Notes: generated from the sequence alone by a model not told the origin. A stretch of 64,000 nt of DNA from Nostoc sp. NMS7 (GCF_017115085.1 NZ_JABXKJ010000246.1:43779-107778), one strand, 5' to 3'. Positions 36,399 to 46,156 are shown, counted from the stretch's first letter. Numbers and translations: made by a program.

Positions 36399-36430
36399 AA
36401 AAACTCCATCCCCTTGTGGGTGGAGTTTTT
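36399..36430. terminator. Strong bidirectional terminator
   Basis: AAAAAACTCCA(T)CCCC and GGGTGGAGTTTTT pair around a short loop, with A and T tracts on both sides. There is no gene immediately to its left on the plus strand; aroA on the minus strand ends about 600 bases to the right. Confidence 0.7.
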
Positions 36431-36493
36431 AGTCATTAGCCATTAGTCATTAGTCATTAGTACCAATGACCAATGACTTTTGACGGCAGGACT

Positions 36494-36597
36494 AAAGCGG
36501 CGGGGCGGTGGTCACTGAGCGCGGCCGTTGTGCTATCCCTCTCCACCCACGTTCGCGCAGCGTCCCGTAGGGAGGGGATGGAGTTTCCCGCCGCTTT
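36494..36597. repeat. Inverted repeat with GC-rich interior
   Basis: AAAGCGGCGGG at the left pairs with CCCGCCGCTTT at the right. The roughly 80-base interior contains TTCGCGCAGCGTCCCGTAGGGAGGG, typical of dispersed Nostoc repeats. Confidence 0.6.
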
Positions 36598-36749
36598 CAA
36601 TAAAATCTAATTTAAATTTCCCAACGCAAGACTTAGTAGATAACGAGATATTTCTGATAATTTATAAATAACCATTAGGTATCACAGACTCTTGAATTCA
36701 CCAAAAACCTTCTGAGTTGAAAGTGCTGTTAGGGCAGCAAATATCAAAG

Positions 36750-37022
36750 TACAGCAGTTTTGATATATTTAAACCACATCTGTCTTAGGGAACATTGCTC
36801 ATTGATGCCAACTTAAGCTAAAACTCCTTTAAAACCTCGTTTCTAGCCTCTGGCTGGAAATGCACCTGATTGCGGTGCCGCAAGTCTTGAGGCGGAGCCT
36901 CCTATATGCATTCCCAGTCAGAGACTGGGAACTAGACATTTTCTAAAAGCTGTTTCTATGGCTTTCGCCTTAAGTGGATACCTATGAGCAATGTTCCGTA
37001 CTGCGTGGTCTATTTACTGGAC
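36750..37022. mobile_element. TACAGC-GTTTTCA family element, long copy
   Basis: The left end TACAGCAGTTTTGATATATT and ACCACATCTGT, and the right end TACTGCGTGGTCTATTTAC, match the two short copies at 39472 and 46157. An inner pair TTAGGGAACATTGCTCAT / ATGAGCAATGTTCCGTA is specific to this copy. The middle (36840-36940) is a separate hairpin region with TCTGGCTGGAAATGCA. It abuts the aroA stop codon and so may supply its terminator. Confidence 0.6.
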
Positions 37023-37028
37023 AATCTC

Positions 37029-38309
37029 TTATTGTTCTAACATTTGGAAGAATCGGGTAAAATAATCTGGGAAGGTCTTTGCTGTACAACCAGGATCTTT
37101 AATTACAATTCCTGGAACCTTCAAACCAGTGACAGCAAAAGCCATCGCCATTCGATGATCGTGATAGGTTTCAATTGCTGCCGGGGTAATCGGGCTAGGC
37201 TCAATTTTCAAACTATCGGCAAATTCTTCAACCTGAACTCCCAGCCGACGCAATTCTGTGACAACAGATCGAATCCGATCGGTTTCTTTATATCGAATAT
37301 GTTCCACATTACGAATGGTAATCGGTGAACTGGCAAAGGGCGCGATCGCTGCTAATGTTTGCACTAAATCCGATATATCATTCATATCAATGTCGATGCC
37401 TTGCAATTGCTTGGGCCCGATCACTTCGGTATAATCAGCAGAGTCATTAATTTGGCAACCCATCTGTTCTAAAACATTCAGCCAGAGAATATCACCCTGA
37501 CAGGATTGTTTAGTCAAATGTTTGACGCGCACCCGTCCACCTGTGACGGCGGCGGCGGCAAAAAAGTAAGAAGCATTTGACGCATCGGGTTCTACTATAT
37601 AATGTCGAGCTTGGTAACGTTGACCCGCTTTAATCTGAAATTGATTATCGCCGATTTGAATCACCTGCACGCCAAAATCTGCCATCAGACGACAGGTCAT
37701 TTTGATGTAAGACTGAGAAACGAATGTCCCCTCAACCTCAAAAATCGTATCCTGTTGAGCATAAGGCGCAATCATCAGCAATGCCGAAAGTTGCTGACTT
37801 GTTTGATTTGCTTTCAACCGAAAATTTCCGCCAGCAAATCCCTGGCTATAGAGGGTGTAGGGCATAAACCCGGAGTTTCCCTCAAAATTAACGGTTGCTC
37901 CACCCGTTTGCAGCACCGTCAGCATGTCGCCCATCGGACGTTCTCGCATCCGGGAAACGCCATCTAGGCGATATTCGCCGTTACCCAGTGCCACCAACGC
38001 CGAAATAAACCGTGCTGTAGTACCTGATAAACCCACAAATAAATCTGCCTGTTTAGCCGGGATATCGCCTCCCCTTCCCGACACTTGAATCTGTGCTAGA
38101 TGAGGATTCAGAGTGATGAGAATGCCCAATTGCTCTAAACATTTGCCAAAATACTCGCTGTCTTCACTAAATAAGGCATTTTCTAAAATGGAGTCACCTT
38201 GCGCCAAAGCAGCGACAAGCAACGCCCGATTGGTAAGACTTTTAGAACCGGGAATTTCTACCGTGGCATCCACTGGCCGATTTAGAGCAGGAATTGCAAT
38301 GGTATCCAC
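37029..38309 (-). CDS. aroA: 3-phosphoshikimate 1-carboxyvinyltransferase (EPSP synthase)
   Basis: The 426-residue enzyme joins shikimate 3-phosphate and phosphoenolpyruvate in the sixth shikimate step. The sequence shows IPGSKSLTNRALLVAALA, the phosphate loop GLSGTTARFISAL (where many relatives have GNAGTAMR), RMRERPMGDML, EPDASNASYF and the C-terminal KETDRI and DHRMAMAFAV. Length is normal. The start at 38309 has no competitor. The gene is single. Confidence 0.96.
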   Translation of the reverse strand: MDTIAIPALNRPVDATVEIPGSKSLTNRALLVAALAQGDSILENALFSEDSEYFGKCLEQLGILITLNPHLAQIQVSGRGGDIPAKQADLFVGLSGTTARFISALVALGNGEYRLDGVSRMRERPMGDMLTVLQTGGATVNFEGNSGFMPYTLYSQGFAGGNFRLKANQTSQQLSALLMIAPYAQQDTIFEVEGTFVSQSYIKMTCRLMADFGVQVIQIGDNQFQIKAGQRYQARHYIVEPDASNASYFFAAAAVTGGRVRVKHLTKQSCQGDILWLNVLEQMGCQINDSADYTEVIGPKQLQGIDIDMNDISDLVQTLAAIAPFASSPITIRNVEHIRYKETDRIRSVVTELRRLGVQVEEFADSLKIEPSPITPAAIETYHDHRMAMAFAVTGLKVPGIVIKDPGCTAKTFPDYFTRFFQMLEQ

Positions 38310-39053
38310 GTTAAACCTCTACATGAGCGGTCAGCTACAACTTTATATATTGCCATATTGTGACCAAAAGAGGCAGGGGAAGAAGAACTATTAACCAATT
38401 CTGGGGGTTTAAATTGCTTGACTTAGTTGAGTGCAAAAGCTGACACTGCTTTAGGAAATACTTGATTTATTCACCTGACTAATCTAGAACCCAGGCATTA
38501 TGAATATTAAATAGATTAAGTAAGTCGGTGTTAAAAAATCAGCCCATCTGACGAAATGTAAAATCAGCAAACAGCTTATAACTCATTGATTATAGAGTTT
38601 TACAAAACTAAACATACATGATTTTTATCGTGCCGACCTCTTTAATTCAACCAAAACTGGTAACAGAAGAAGAACATATATATGCCCAGGTGATCCCACA
38701 ATCTCATATTGACGAGCATCTTTTTCTGCTTCAATTTACAGATGTTTTCCCAAAAGTGATGTCAGACGACAAGCCGCTAGGCGTCTACGCAATTCTAAAT
38801 GCACTCTCTCAGCCTGGGTGAGATTAGAACATCAATATTGGAATTGTAACAAAGACAGGTGTATGTAAATATAGTCAAGCGAAAAAGTAGCTAGTTCAGC
38901 TTTTTTTTTAAAAAGTAGCAATTGTTGCTGATCGAACCAAGCGATCGCGGTAAGATTTTGGACTTAAGCCTGATTCAACTCCAATAACTCCTCAGACAGA
39001 ACAAATAATTAATAATTCGTAATTTATGCTATAGAGCAACTAACTTGAGTTTT
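38310..39053. other. Non-coding region upstream of aroA
   Basis: A 67-codon frame (38618-38821) lies here, but its second half crosses a dispersed repeat (GATGTCAGACGACAAGCCGC, like that at 20455-20480), and it shows no family features, so it is not called. No other gene is seen. Confidence 0.5.
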
Positions 39054-39065
39054 GGAGGTCAAAGT

Positions 39066-39113
39066 ATGATTTCTTCTCAAAGTGAGATTAAATTACATCC
39101 AAAGGACAAATGA
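39066..39113 (+). CDS. 15-codon leader peptide overlapping the next gene
   Basis: A perfect GGAGG (39054-39058) lies seven bases before an ATG. The 15-residue frame (MISSQSEIKLHPKDK) ends at TGA in ATGA, whose ATG is the start of the next gene. This is a typical arrangement for translational coupling. Confidence 0.5.
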   Translation: MISSQSEIKLHPKDK

Positions 39114-39418
39114 CCAACTTAAACAACTTTCAAAGACTAGTAGAACTTGCAAATGATTATGGAATTATTTGCCAGCCAACACCAGAAGAATGCTTGATTG
39201 CATCCTTGCCTGGAGACGATGATTTCTTATTAGCTTTTACTTGGTCTGGTACACTTGAGGGAGAGCCGCCAGAGCATGAATTAATCGCAATTAGTGTACA
39301 GGATCTAGTCAAAGAAGTTACTGTTGCAGCTTGGCAGATTCCTATTTATTTATTCGGAAACGTTTTAAGGCAGGCTCAGATGCTTGTCACTGCCCACAAA
39401 GATTTTGTTAGCAGTTAG
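39110..39418 (+). CDS. Small hypothetical protein
   Basis: The 102-residue acidic protein (MTNLNNFQRLVELANDYGII ... ASLPGDDDFLLAFTWSGTLEGEPPEHE ... VTAHKDFVSS) has no membrane segment and no recognised domain. Its start overlaps the stop of a 15-codon frame with a strong ribosome site, while its own upstream AAGGA is 5-6 bases away. A clear terminator follows. Confidence 0.7.
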   Translation: MTNLNNFQRLVELANDYGIICQPTPEECLIASLPGDDDFLLAFTWSGTLEGEPPEHELIAISVQDLVKEVTVAAWQIPIYLFGNVLRQAQMLVTAHKDFVSS

Positions 39419-39444
39419 CAGACAAGTCATAGCTAAAAATTACT

Positions 39445-39472
39445 ATCCCTGTCCACTGTGGCAGGGATTTTT
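39445..39472 (+). terminator. Terminator of the 39110 gene
   Basis: ATCCCTGtCCAC and GTGGCAGGGAT pair around one base, with TTTT following. It is about 30 bases after the stop. Confidence 0.8.
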
Positions 39473-39566
39473 ACACCAGTTTTCATCTATTTGAACCACA
39501 TCTCTGGTAGGGGCACAGCATTGCTGTGCCCTTACTGCGTAGTCTATTTACCTGAAAATAGCTGTA
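39472..39566. mobile_element. TACAGC-GTTTTCA family element, short copy 1
   Basis: The 95-bp element starts TACACCAGTTTTCATCTATT and ends TACCTGAAAATAGCTGTA; the ends form an imperfect terminal inverted repeat. The inner stem is GGGGCACAGCA/TGCTGTGCCC. It is about 90% the same as the copy at 46157. Confidence 0.7.
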
Positions 39567-39760
39567 AAGTCCTAATAACTATTTTTAATGTAATGAGTAG
39601 TTAATATAACTTAATTTTACGTAGCTATTTGTTGGTGATCCCTGCGGTCTGCGTAGCTACCGCCCTTCAGAAAAAACTTTTTGGTTTAGTTAATAATACT
39701 GGAGCATAATTATTTAAGTCTTAAGTATAATTAGTTACTCTATCTCTCGGTTTACTCTTG

Positions 39761-42700
39761 ATGCTGGAATTTGGGACAATCCTTCTTGCTTATAAACAGT
39801 TTATACCCCACGGTCATTGCTATCTTTGGAAATCAGACTTAGTGGGGCTGCATATTTTATCCGATAGTTTAATTGCACTTGCTTATTATTCAATTACCGT
39901 CACCTTAATTTATTTTGTCCGCAAGCGTCAGGATTTGCCGTTCAACTGGATATTTCTGCTATTCGCTACATTTATTATTAGTTGTGGTACCACCCACCTA
40001 ATGGAGATTTGGACGTTATGGTATCCTACCTATTGGCTAAGTGGTTGCATCAAAGCCATCACGGCTTTAATATCAGTGTATACAAGTATTGTGTTGATAG
40101 AGTTGATACCAAAGGCACTTGCTTTCTCCAGTTCTACACAAGTGGAGGCAGCCAACCGAGAGCTGGAGCGGGAAATCAGCAATCGCAAACAAGCAGAACT
40201 CGCACTACAAGAGCGTGAAGCGATGTTGCGGCGAATTGGCGATAATCTTCCCAATGGGGCAATTTATAAGCTAATCCGCGAATTCGATGGCAGCGATCGC
40301 TTTGCTTATATCAGCGCGGGGATTGAAAAACTGATGGAAGTCAGGGCAGAAGATGCACTGACAGATTCAAGTTTGCTCTATCGCCAGTTCATCCCAGAAG
40401 ATGTACCACTCCTGTTGGCAGCAGTCGATGAATCCCTGCGGAATCTCTCGGTGTTTGATATACAACTGCGAATCCAAACGCCCAGCGCTCGGCTTAAATG
40501 TTTACATTTTCGTTCGATGCCACGCCAGTTGCCGGATGGCCGCATGGTTTGGGATGGGCTGGTAGTGGATGCCACCGACCTCAAATGTGCTGAAGAAACA
40601 CAACGCAAGAGTGAAGCCTTATTAGAAGAATCTCAGCAAGTTGCTCGTCTCGGTAATTGGGAGTTTGATATTGTCACTGGCAAAATTACCTGGTCAAAGC
40701 AACTATTCGACCTCTTAAATCGAGATCCCGCACTTCTTGAGCCGAACTACCAAGAAAATCTGCAACTGTACTGGCCAGAAGATGCAGGAAAATTAGCCCA
40801 AGCAATTGAGCGGGCAATGTTAACTGGCGAATACTACAAACTCATTCTGCGTGCGTCTCAAACTGACGGGTCTACTATTTATATTGAGGGAATTGGACAT
40901 GCAGAATTCAACGCGGATGGAAAAGTAATTCGCCTCTATGGAACTGCCCAAGATGTTACAGAACGGCAAGTCGCAATCAACGAACGCAAACAAGCCGAGC
41001 AAGAACTCCAACGCAGTGAAACGCTGCTAGCTACTGCTCAAAAGATTGCCCAGATGGGCAGTTGGGAATGGTATTTAGAGTCTCAAAAACAAATTTGGTC
41101 AGCCGAAACCTTCCGCATCTTTGGCCTAAATCTTACTCAATCAGTACCGACACAGGCTGCATTTCTCCAGATGGTTCACCTAGAAGACCAACCAGTGTTC
41201 CAGAGGCACTTACTACAGGCGATCGCCAACGGAAAGCCTTTCAATCTTGAATATCGCATTATCCGACCTGATGGCTCATTGCGCTACCTGGAGTCGAGAG
41301 CAGAGGTAGCTTATGATACTCCAGGTAAGACTATTAGACTGTATGGAGCTATTCTAGATATTACAGAACGCAAGCAAGTAGAAATTGCTCTCAAACAAAG
41401 CGAGATTCGCTACCGTGCCATTGTCGAAGATCAGACTGAACTCATTGCTCGATATTTACCAGACGGCACACTCACCTTTGTCAACCAAGCTTTTGCACTT
41501 TATTTTCGGCGATCGCCAGAGGAACTGATCGGCAGCAACTATCAACCTATTATCTTTGAGGCAGATCGGGAGCGAGTTGCTCAATTAATAGCTTCAACAA
41601 GTGCTGATAATCCTGTTGTGATCATTGAGAATCGCGTGCTTGTCGCTTCGGGGGTGCGTTGGACTCAGTGGCATAACCGGATGCTGTTTGACGAGCAAGG
41701 ATGCTTTATAGAATTTCAAACGGTGGGACGCGATATCACAGCCCTCAAGCAAATCGAAGAAACACTTTTTCAAGAAAAAGAATTAGCTCAGGTGACGTTG
41801 GAATCGATCGGAGATGCAGTTATTACCACAGATGCGTTTGGCAGGATTCAATACCTCAATCCGGTTGCAGAATCTCTGATCGGATGTAGTAAAGCATCTG
41901 CACAAGGGTTGCCGTTATTAGAAGTCTTGAGAATTGTGGATGAAACTACACGGGAGCCAGTTCAGAACCCAATTGAGCAAGCGTTACAGTCAAATCGAAT
42001 TGTGGGTTTAGCAAACCATACCCTCTTAATTAATCAGAATAATCAAGAGATTACGATTGAAGATTCAGCCGCACCCATTCGCAATCGTGAGGGACAAATA
42101 ATTGGCGCGGTTATGGTGTTTCACGACGTGACTCAGAACCGCAAGCTTTCGTCTCAGCTATCCTGGCAGGCAACCCATGATGCTTTAACCGGATTGGTGA
42201 ATCGCCAGGAGTTTGAGCGGCGGGTTGAGCAAGCATTGCGCCTTGCTTCTTTAGACTACCAAGTTCATGCATTGTGCTATTTGGATCTCGATCACTTCAA
42301 AATTGTAAATGATACCTGTGGTCATCTAGCTGGAGACGAATTACTGCGTCAAATTACTGCCCTATTGCAGGAGAAGATTCGGAAAACTGACACACTCGCA
42401 CGGTTAGGCGGCGATGAATTTGGTGTATTGCTCATTCAGTGTACGATAGAGCAAGCTTTACGAGTTGCCAATGAGCTGCTTTCGTGTGTTCAAAAGTTCC
42501 GGTTTGTTTGGCAAGAGCAGGTATTCTCAATTGGAGTAAGTATCGGCTTAGTCGGTATCGACACGAATAGCGAGAGCCTTACAGAGATTATCAGGACAGC
42601 TGACGCAGCTTGCTATACCGCGAAGAACCGGGGGCGCAATCGCGTGTACCTTGCTCAGACTCACGATCAGGAGCACCTGCAACGGCGTGGGGAGATGCAG

Positions 42701-43432
42701 TGGGTCAGCCGCATTTCTCAAGCCTTGGAAAATGATTCGTTCTGTCTCTATGTTCAACCCATAGCCGCCGCCATCACCCTGGCGGCTCAAAACGGCGACC
42801 ATTATGAAGTGCTGCTGCGGCTCCGGGATGAGCAGGGAAATTTAGTGCTGCCGATGACGTTTATTCCCGCAGCAGAACGGTACAACTTGATGCATCTGAT
42901 TGATCGGTGGGTGATTCGGACTCTGTTTAGCAATTGGTCAACGTTCGTTGACGATGAACAAAGTATCTATGCGATTAACCTTTCTGGCTCTAGCATCAAC
43001 GATGATCAGTTCATTGACTTCCTGCATGAGCAGTTTATCCTACACCCCATCTCACCCCAGCGCATTTGCTTTGAGATTACCGAGACTGTGGCGATCGCCA
43101 ACCTGATCAAAGCCAGAAAGTTCATTCAATCACTTCAACGGATGGGCTGTAGCTTCGCGTTGGACGATTTTGGGGTGGGGATGTCGTCGTTTGCCTATCT
43201 CAAGTCTCTGCCTGTGGATTACCTCAAAATTGACGGAAGCTTTATTCGTAACATTGTCGAGAATCCTGTGGATAATGCGATCGTGGCAGCAATCATTCAC
43301 ATTGCCACCGTTATGGGTATTCAGACAATTGCTGAGTTTGTGGAAAATGACGCAATTTTAGAGCGGATTACAGCACTAGGAATTAATTACGCACAGGGAT
43401 ATGGCATCGCAGTACCTCGCCCATTGGGGTAG
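39761..43432 (+). CDS. Ethylene-receptor-like sensor with PAS, GGDEF and EAL domains
   Basis: From ATG 39761 the protein has 1223 residues. Its first 110 residues form three or four helices matching the ethylene-binding domain of plant ETR1: SDSLIALAYYSI, then IYFVRKRQDLPFNW, then SCGTTHLMEIW, with Asp 35, Cys 75 and His 79 in the positions needed for copper and ethylene binding. About five PAS/PAC modules follow (roughly 150-740), then GGDEF (883-887, intact) and EAL with EVLLR at 1016, the DDFGVGMSS and KIDGSFI motifs. The first EAL residues are EVL rather than EAL, still common in active enzymes. It may make and break cyclic di-GMP in response to ethylene; the net activity is unknown. Confidence 0.9.
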   Translation: MLEFGTILLAYKQFIPHGHCYLWKSDLVGLHILSDSLIALAYYSITVTLIYFVRKRQDLPFNWIFLLFATFIISCGTTHLMEIWTLWYPTYWLSGCIKAITALISVYTSIVLIELIPKALAFSSSTQVEAANRELEREISNRKQAELALQEREAMLRRIGDNLPNGAIYKLIREFDGSDRFAYISAGIEKLMEVRAEDALTDSSLLYRQFIPEDVPLLLAAVDESLRNLSVFDIQLRIQTPSARLKCLHFRSMPRQLPDGRMVWDGLVVDATDLKCAEETQRKSEALLEESQQVARLGNWEFDIVTGKITWSKQLFDLLNRDPALLEPNYQENLQLYWPEDAGKLAQAIERAMLTGEYYKLILRASQTDGSTIYIEGIGHAEFNADGKVIRLYGTAQDVTERQVAINERKQAEQELQRSETLLATAQKIAQMGSWEWYLESQKQIWSAETFRIFGLNLTQSVPTQAAFLQMVHLEDQPVFQRHLLQAIANGKPFNLEYRIIRPDGSLRYLESRAEVAYDTPGKTIRLYGAILDITERKQVEIALKQSEIRYRAIVEDQTELIARYLPDGTLTFVNQAFALYFRRSPEELIGSNYQPIIFEADRERVAQLIASTSADNPVVIIENRVLVASGVRWTQWHNRMLFDEQGCFIEFQTVGRDITALKQIEETLFQEKELAQVTLESIGDAVITTDAFGRIQYLNPVAESLIGCSKASAQGLPLLEVLRIVDETTREPVQNPIEQALQSNRIVGLANHTLLINQNNQEITIEDSAAPIRNREGQIIGAVMVFHDVTQNRKLSSQLSWQATHDALTGLVNRQEFERRVEQALRLASLDYQVHALCYLDLDHFKIVNDTCGHLAGDELLRQITALLQEKIRKTDTLARLGGDEFGVLLIQCTIEQALRVANELLSCVQKFRFVWQEQVFSIGVSIGLVGIDTNSESLTEIIRTADAACYTAKNRGRNRVYLAQTHDQEHLQRRGEMQWVSRISQALENDSFCLYVQPIAAAITLAAQNGDHYEVLLRLRDEQGNLVLPMTFIPAAERYNLMHLIDRWVIRTLFSNWSTFVDDEQSIYAINLSGSSINDDQFIDFLHEQFILHPISPQRICFEITETVAIANLIKARKFIQSLQRMGCSFALDDFGVGMSSFAYLKSLPVDYLKIDGSFIRNIVENPVDNAIVAAIIHIATVMGIQTIAEFVENDAILERITALGINYAQGYGIAVPRPLG

Positions 43433-43755
43433 ATATAGCCTGTTCCCGTAGCTGGGTCTTTCAGAATGTCACACAAGACAAGCAGACGACTTGTTAACTG
43501 CTTGCGCTCATTGTATATCAGCAGCGATTTTGATGTGAGAGCCATGTGGAATACTATAAAAGCACATTGGTTATACATTGGTCAGCATTCATTTTGATGT
43601 AAAAGCCGTGTGAAACGTTGTAAAGACACATTCAGTAGACATAAATTAATTTTCCCAGTAGACATCTTTTATATCTAGATTTTTAACTGTCTGCTACTCA
43701 AATGCTACTCAAAACGGTAGCCTGGAATAATTCAGCAACTCACACATATTGCATC
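43433..43755. repeat. Imperfect direct repeats upstream of the molybdopterin oxidoreductase
   Basis: ATTTTGATGTGAGAGCCATG at 43527 and ATTTTGATGTAAAAGCCGTG at 43591 start two similar stretches of about 50 bases, 64 bases apart. They could be regulator sites or a small duplication. No gene is seen in this interval. Confidence 0.45.
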
Positions 43756-45978
43756 ATGTTACCTAAACCCAAAAAGCACTGGACACCGCAGTATTGGGCA
43801 AGTTGGAAGCCTTTCGGGATTGGCGAACAGTACCCGAACAACTACTGGGAAGTCTTTCGAGCAATCTGGCTGTCTCGTGACAAACTACCCTATGCGTGGA
43901 ATATTCTCGATAAAGGTGTCTGTGATGGTTGCGCTCTCGGAACAACTGGGATGAAAGATTGGACTTTAGATGGCATCCATCTCTGCAATGTCCGGTTGCG
44001 GCTGTTGCGGATGAATACTATGCCAGCTTTTGACCCTGTGCTATTAGAAGATGTTTCGCAGTTACAAAAGCAAAAAAGCGCCCAATTACGCGACTTGGGA
44101 CGGCTTCCTTATCCGATGATTCGTCAACGAGGGGAAAAAGGCTTTCGTCGGGTGAGCTGGGATGAAGCTTTAGGGATAATTAGCGATCGCATCCACGCTA
44201 CTACACCAGACCGCCTCAGTTTCTATGTTACCAGTCGCGGCACTGTCAACGAAACTTATTATGCTACCCAAAAAGCTGTGCGGGCAATGGGAAGCAATAA
44301 TATTGATAACGCTGCCCGCATCTGCCATTCTCCTAGCACGGCGGGACTGAAAGCTGCTATCGGTGCAGGGGCTACTACCTGTTCTTATAAAGATTGGATT
44401 GGCACTGATTTATTAGTCTTCATTGGTTCCAATGTTGCCAATAATCAGCCTGTTACTGTTAAATATCTTCATTACGCCAAGAAAGCTGGCACTAAGATTG
44501 TAGTTATTAATACTTACCGTGAGCCAGGAATGGAGCGCTACTGGGTGCCCTCAATTGTGGAAAGTGCCGTTTTCGGTACAAAGTTTGCCGAAGACTTCTT
44601 CTTAATCAACATGGGCGGGGATATAGCATTTTTGAATGGCACAATTAAACATATAATTGCTAACAATTGGGTAGACCAGTCATTTATAGATTTACATACA
44701 GTTGGCTTTGTTGAACTCAAAGCATCGTTAGAAAGCCAATCTTGGGAAGAATTAGAGCGGCTTTCTGGGACATCCCGCGAAGAAATGTACGCCTTTGCCA
44801 AAATGGTCAAAGAAGCTAATAAAGCCGTATTTGTTTGGAGTATGGGTATTACTCAGCATGAATGCGGCGAAGATAACGTGCGAAGTATCATCAACTTAGC
44901 TCTCACCAAAGGTTTTGTCGGTCGGGAAGGCTGCGGTTTAATGCCAATTCGCGGTCACTCTGGGGTGCAGGGTGGTGCAGAGATGGGATGTTACGCGACA
45001 GTATTTCCTGGTGGTAAACCCATTACCCCAGAAAATGCTGCCCAATTGAGTCAGCATTGGGGTTTTGAAGTCCCAGCAAGTAAAGGTTTAATTGCTCCAG
45101 AAATGATTAACGCCGCATATCAGGGACAGTTAGATGTGTTGTTTTCCGTGGGCGGGAATTTTTTAGAAGTGCTGCCAGAACCGGATTATGTAGAAGCGGC
45201 GTTGAAGCAAATATCGTTGCGGGTACATATGGATATTGTTCTCTCCAGCCAGATGTTAGTCGAACCCGCCGATACTGTGATGCTTTTACCTGCGACGACT
45301 CGCTACGAAATACCAGGGGGAGTCACAGAAACTAACACCGAACGCCGGGTAATTTTCAGTCCAGAAATTCCGGGGCCGCGAATTGGAGAAACGCGTCCAG
45401 AGTGGGAAATATTTTTAGAATTAGCAAGGCGAGTAAAACCAGATTTGGCAGATAAGCTGGCTTTTGCTGACACAGCTGCTATCCGTCAAGAAATTGCTCA
45501 AGTCGTTCCACAATATGCTGGTATTCAACACTTACAGCAAGCTGGTGATCAGTTTCAATATGGCGGCTCACATTTATGCTTTGGCTGGAATTTCCCGACA
45601 GCCGATGGCAAGGCACACTTTGGCATATTATTGCCACGCCAAAGAGAATTACCAGAAGGTTATTTCTTATTAGCAACGCGGCGAGGCAAACAATTTAATA
45701 GTATGGTGCAGGAACGCAAGGATGCAATTACTGGGGCAGTGCGAGAGGCGGTGCTAATGAATGCTGCTGATGCGGCACAGTTGGGTTTAAAAGATAGCGA
45801 TCGCGTCATTCTCAAGAATGATTTAGGCGAGTTATTCTGTCAAGTATATATTGCACCAATTCAGTCAGGAAACTTGCAAGTACATTGGCCAGAAGGGAAT
45901 GTGCTACTAGATAAAAGTAAGCGATCGCTCGAAGGTGTTCCTGATTATAATGCGATCGTGCGGTTGGAAAAAATTTAA
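43756..45978 (+). CDS. FdhF/YdeP-type molybdopterin oxidoreductase
   Basis: From ATG 43756 (MLPKPKKHWTPQYWASWKP) the protein has 740 residues. It shows the YdeP-like iron-sulfur region GVCDGCALGTTGMKDW ... GIHLC, the molybdopterin guanine dinucleotide sites (FIGSNVANNQP, VFVWSMGITQHECG, GLMPIRGHSGVQGG) and a C-terminal dinucleotide-binding domain (TRRGKQFNSMVQ). This is the Fdhalpha-like group with only three spaced Cys in the first domain. The substrate is unknown; related E. coli YdeP is tied to acid resistance. An upstream ATG at 43702 would add 18 residues. No fdhD-like gene is adjacent. Confidence 0.88.
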   Translation: MLPKPKKHWTPQYWASWKPFGIGEQYPNNYWEVFRAIWLSRDKLPYAWNILDKGVCDGCALGTTGMKDWTLDGIHLCNVRLRLLRMNTMPAFDPVLLEDVSQLQKQKSAQLRDLGRLPYPMIRQRGEKGFRRVSWDEALGIISDRIHATTPDRLSFYVTSRGTVNETYYATQKAVRAMGSNNIDNAARICHSPSTAGLKAAIGAGATTCSYKDWIGTDLLVFIGSNVANNQPVTVKYLHYAKKAGTKIVVINTYREPGMERYWVPSIVESAVFGTKFAEDFFLINMGGDIAFLNGTIKHIIANNWVDQSFIDLHTVGFVELKASLESQSWEELERLSGTSREEMYAFAKMVKEANKAVFVWSMGITQHECGEDNVRSIINLALTKGFVGREGCGLMPIRGHSGVQGGAEMGCYATVFPGGKPITPENAAQLSQHWGFEVPASKGLIAPEMINAAYQGQLDVLFSVGGNFLEVLPEPDYVEAALKQISLRVHMDIVLSSQMLVEPADTVMLLPATTRYEIPGGVTETNTERRVIFSPEIPGPRIGETRPEWEIFLELARRVKPDLADKLAFADTAAIRQEIAQVVPQYAGIQHLQQAGDQFQYGGSHLCFGWNFPTADGKAHFGILLPRQRELPEGYFLLATRRGKQFNSMVQERKDAITGAVREAVLMNAADAAQLGLKDSDRVILKNDLGELFCQVYIAPIQSGNLQVHWPEGNVLLDKSKRSLEGVPDYNAIVRLEKI

Positions 45979-46039
45979 ATCAAGTCTCATTTTTCCAGCT
46001 TTCACATTTACAACAGCATATCCATTAACTTGCATGAAG

Positions 46040-46075
46040 ACTACCGCAAAGATCAGCATCTCTGCGGTAGTTTTA
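46040..46075 (+). terminator. Terminator of the molybdopterin oxidoreductase gene
   Basis: ACTACCGCA and TGCGGTAGT pair around a 14-base loop, followed by TTTT. It is about 60 bases after the stop. Confidence 0.8.
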
Positions 46076-46081
46076 AATTAA

Positions 46082-46156
46082 TAGACATAGGAGTGAAAAA
46101 GAATGTAGAGAGGTAGCACTGCTAGCTCTCTACAAGGGTTCTGGGTAACGCATATT
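46082..46156. mobile_element. MITE-like element, TAGACATAGGAGTG family, copy 3 (truncated)
   Basis: The left 75 bases match copy 2 at 33583 closely, down to GGGTAACGCATATTTA. The expected right end is replaced by the next element, so this copy is cut off or split by it. Confidence 0.65.

Noticed and set aside
38618..38821. 67-codon frame upstream of the leader peptide
   Set aside because: Its second half is a dispersed repeat resembling that near 20460; no ribosome site and no recognisable family.
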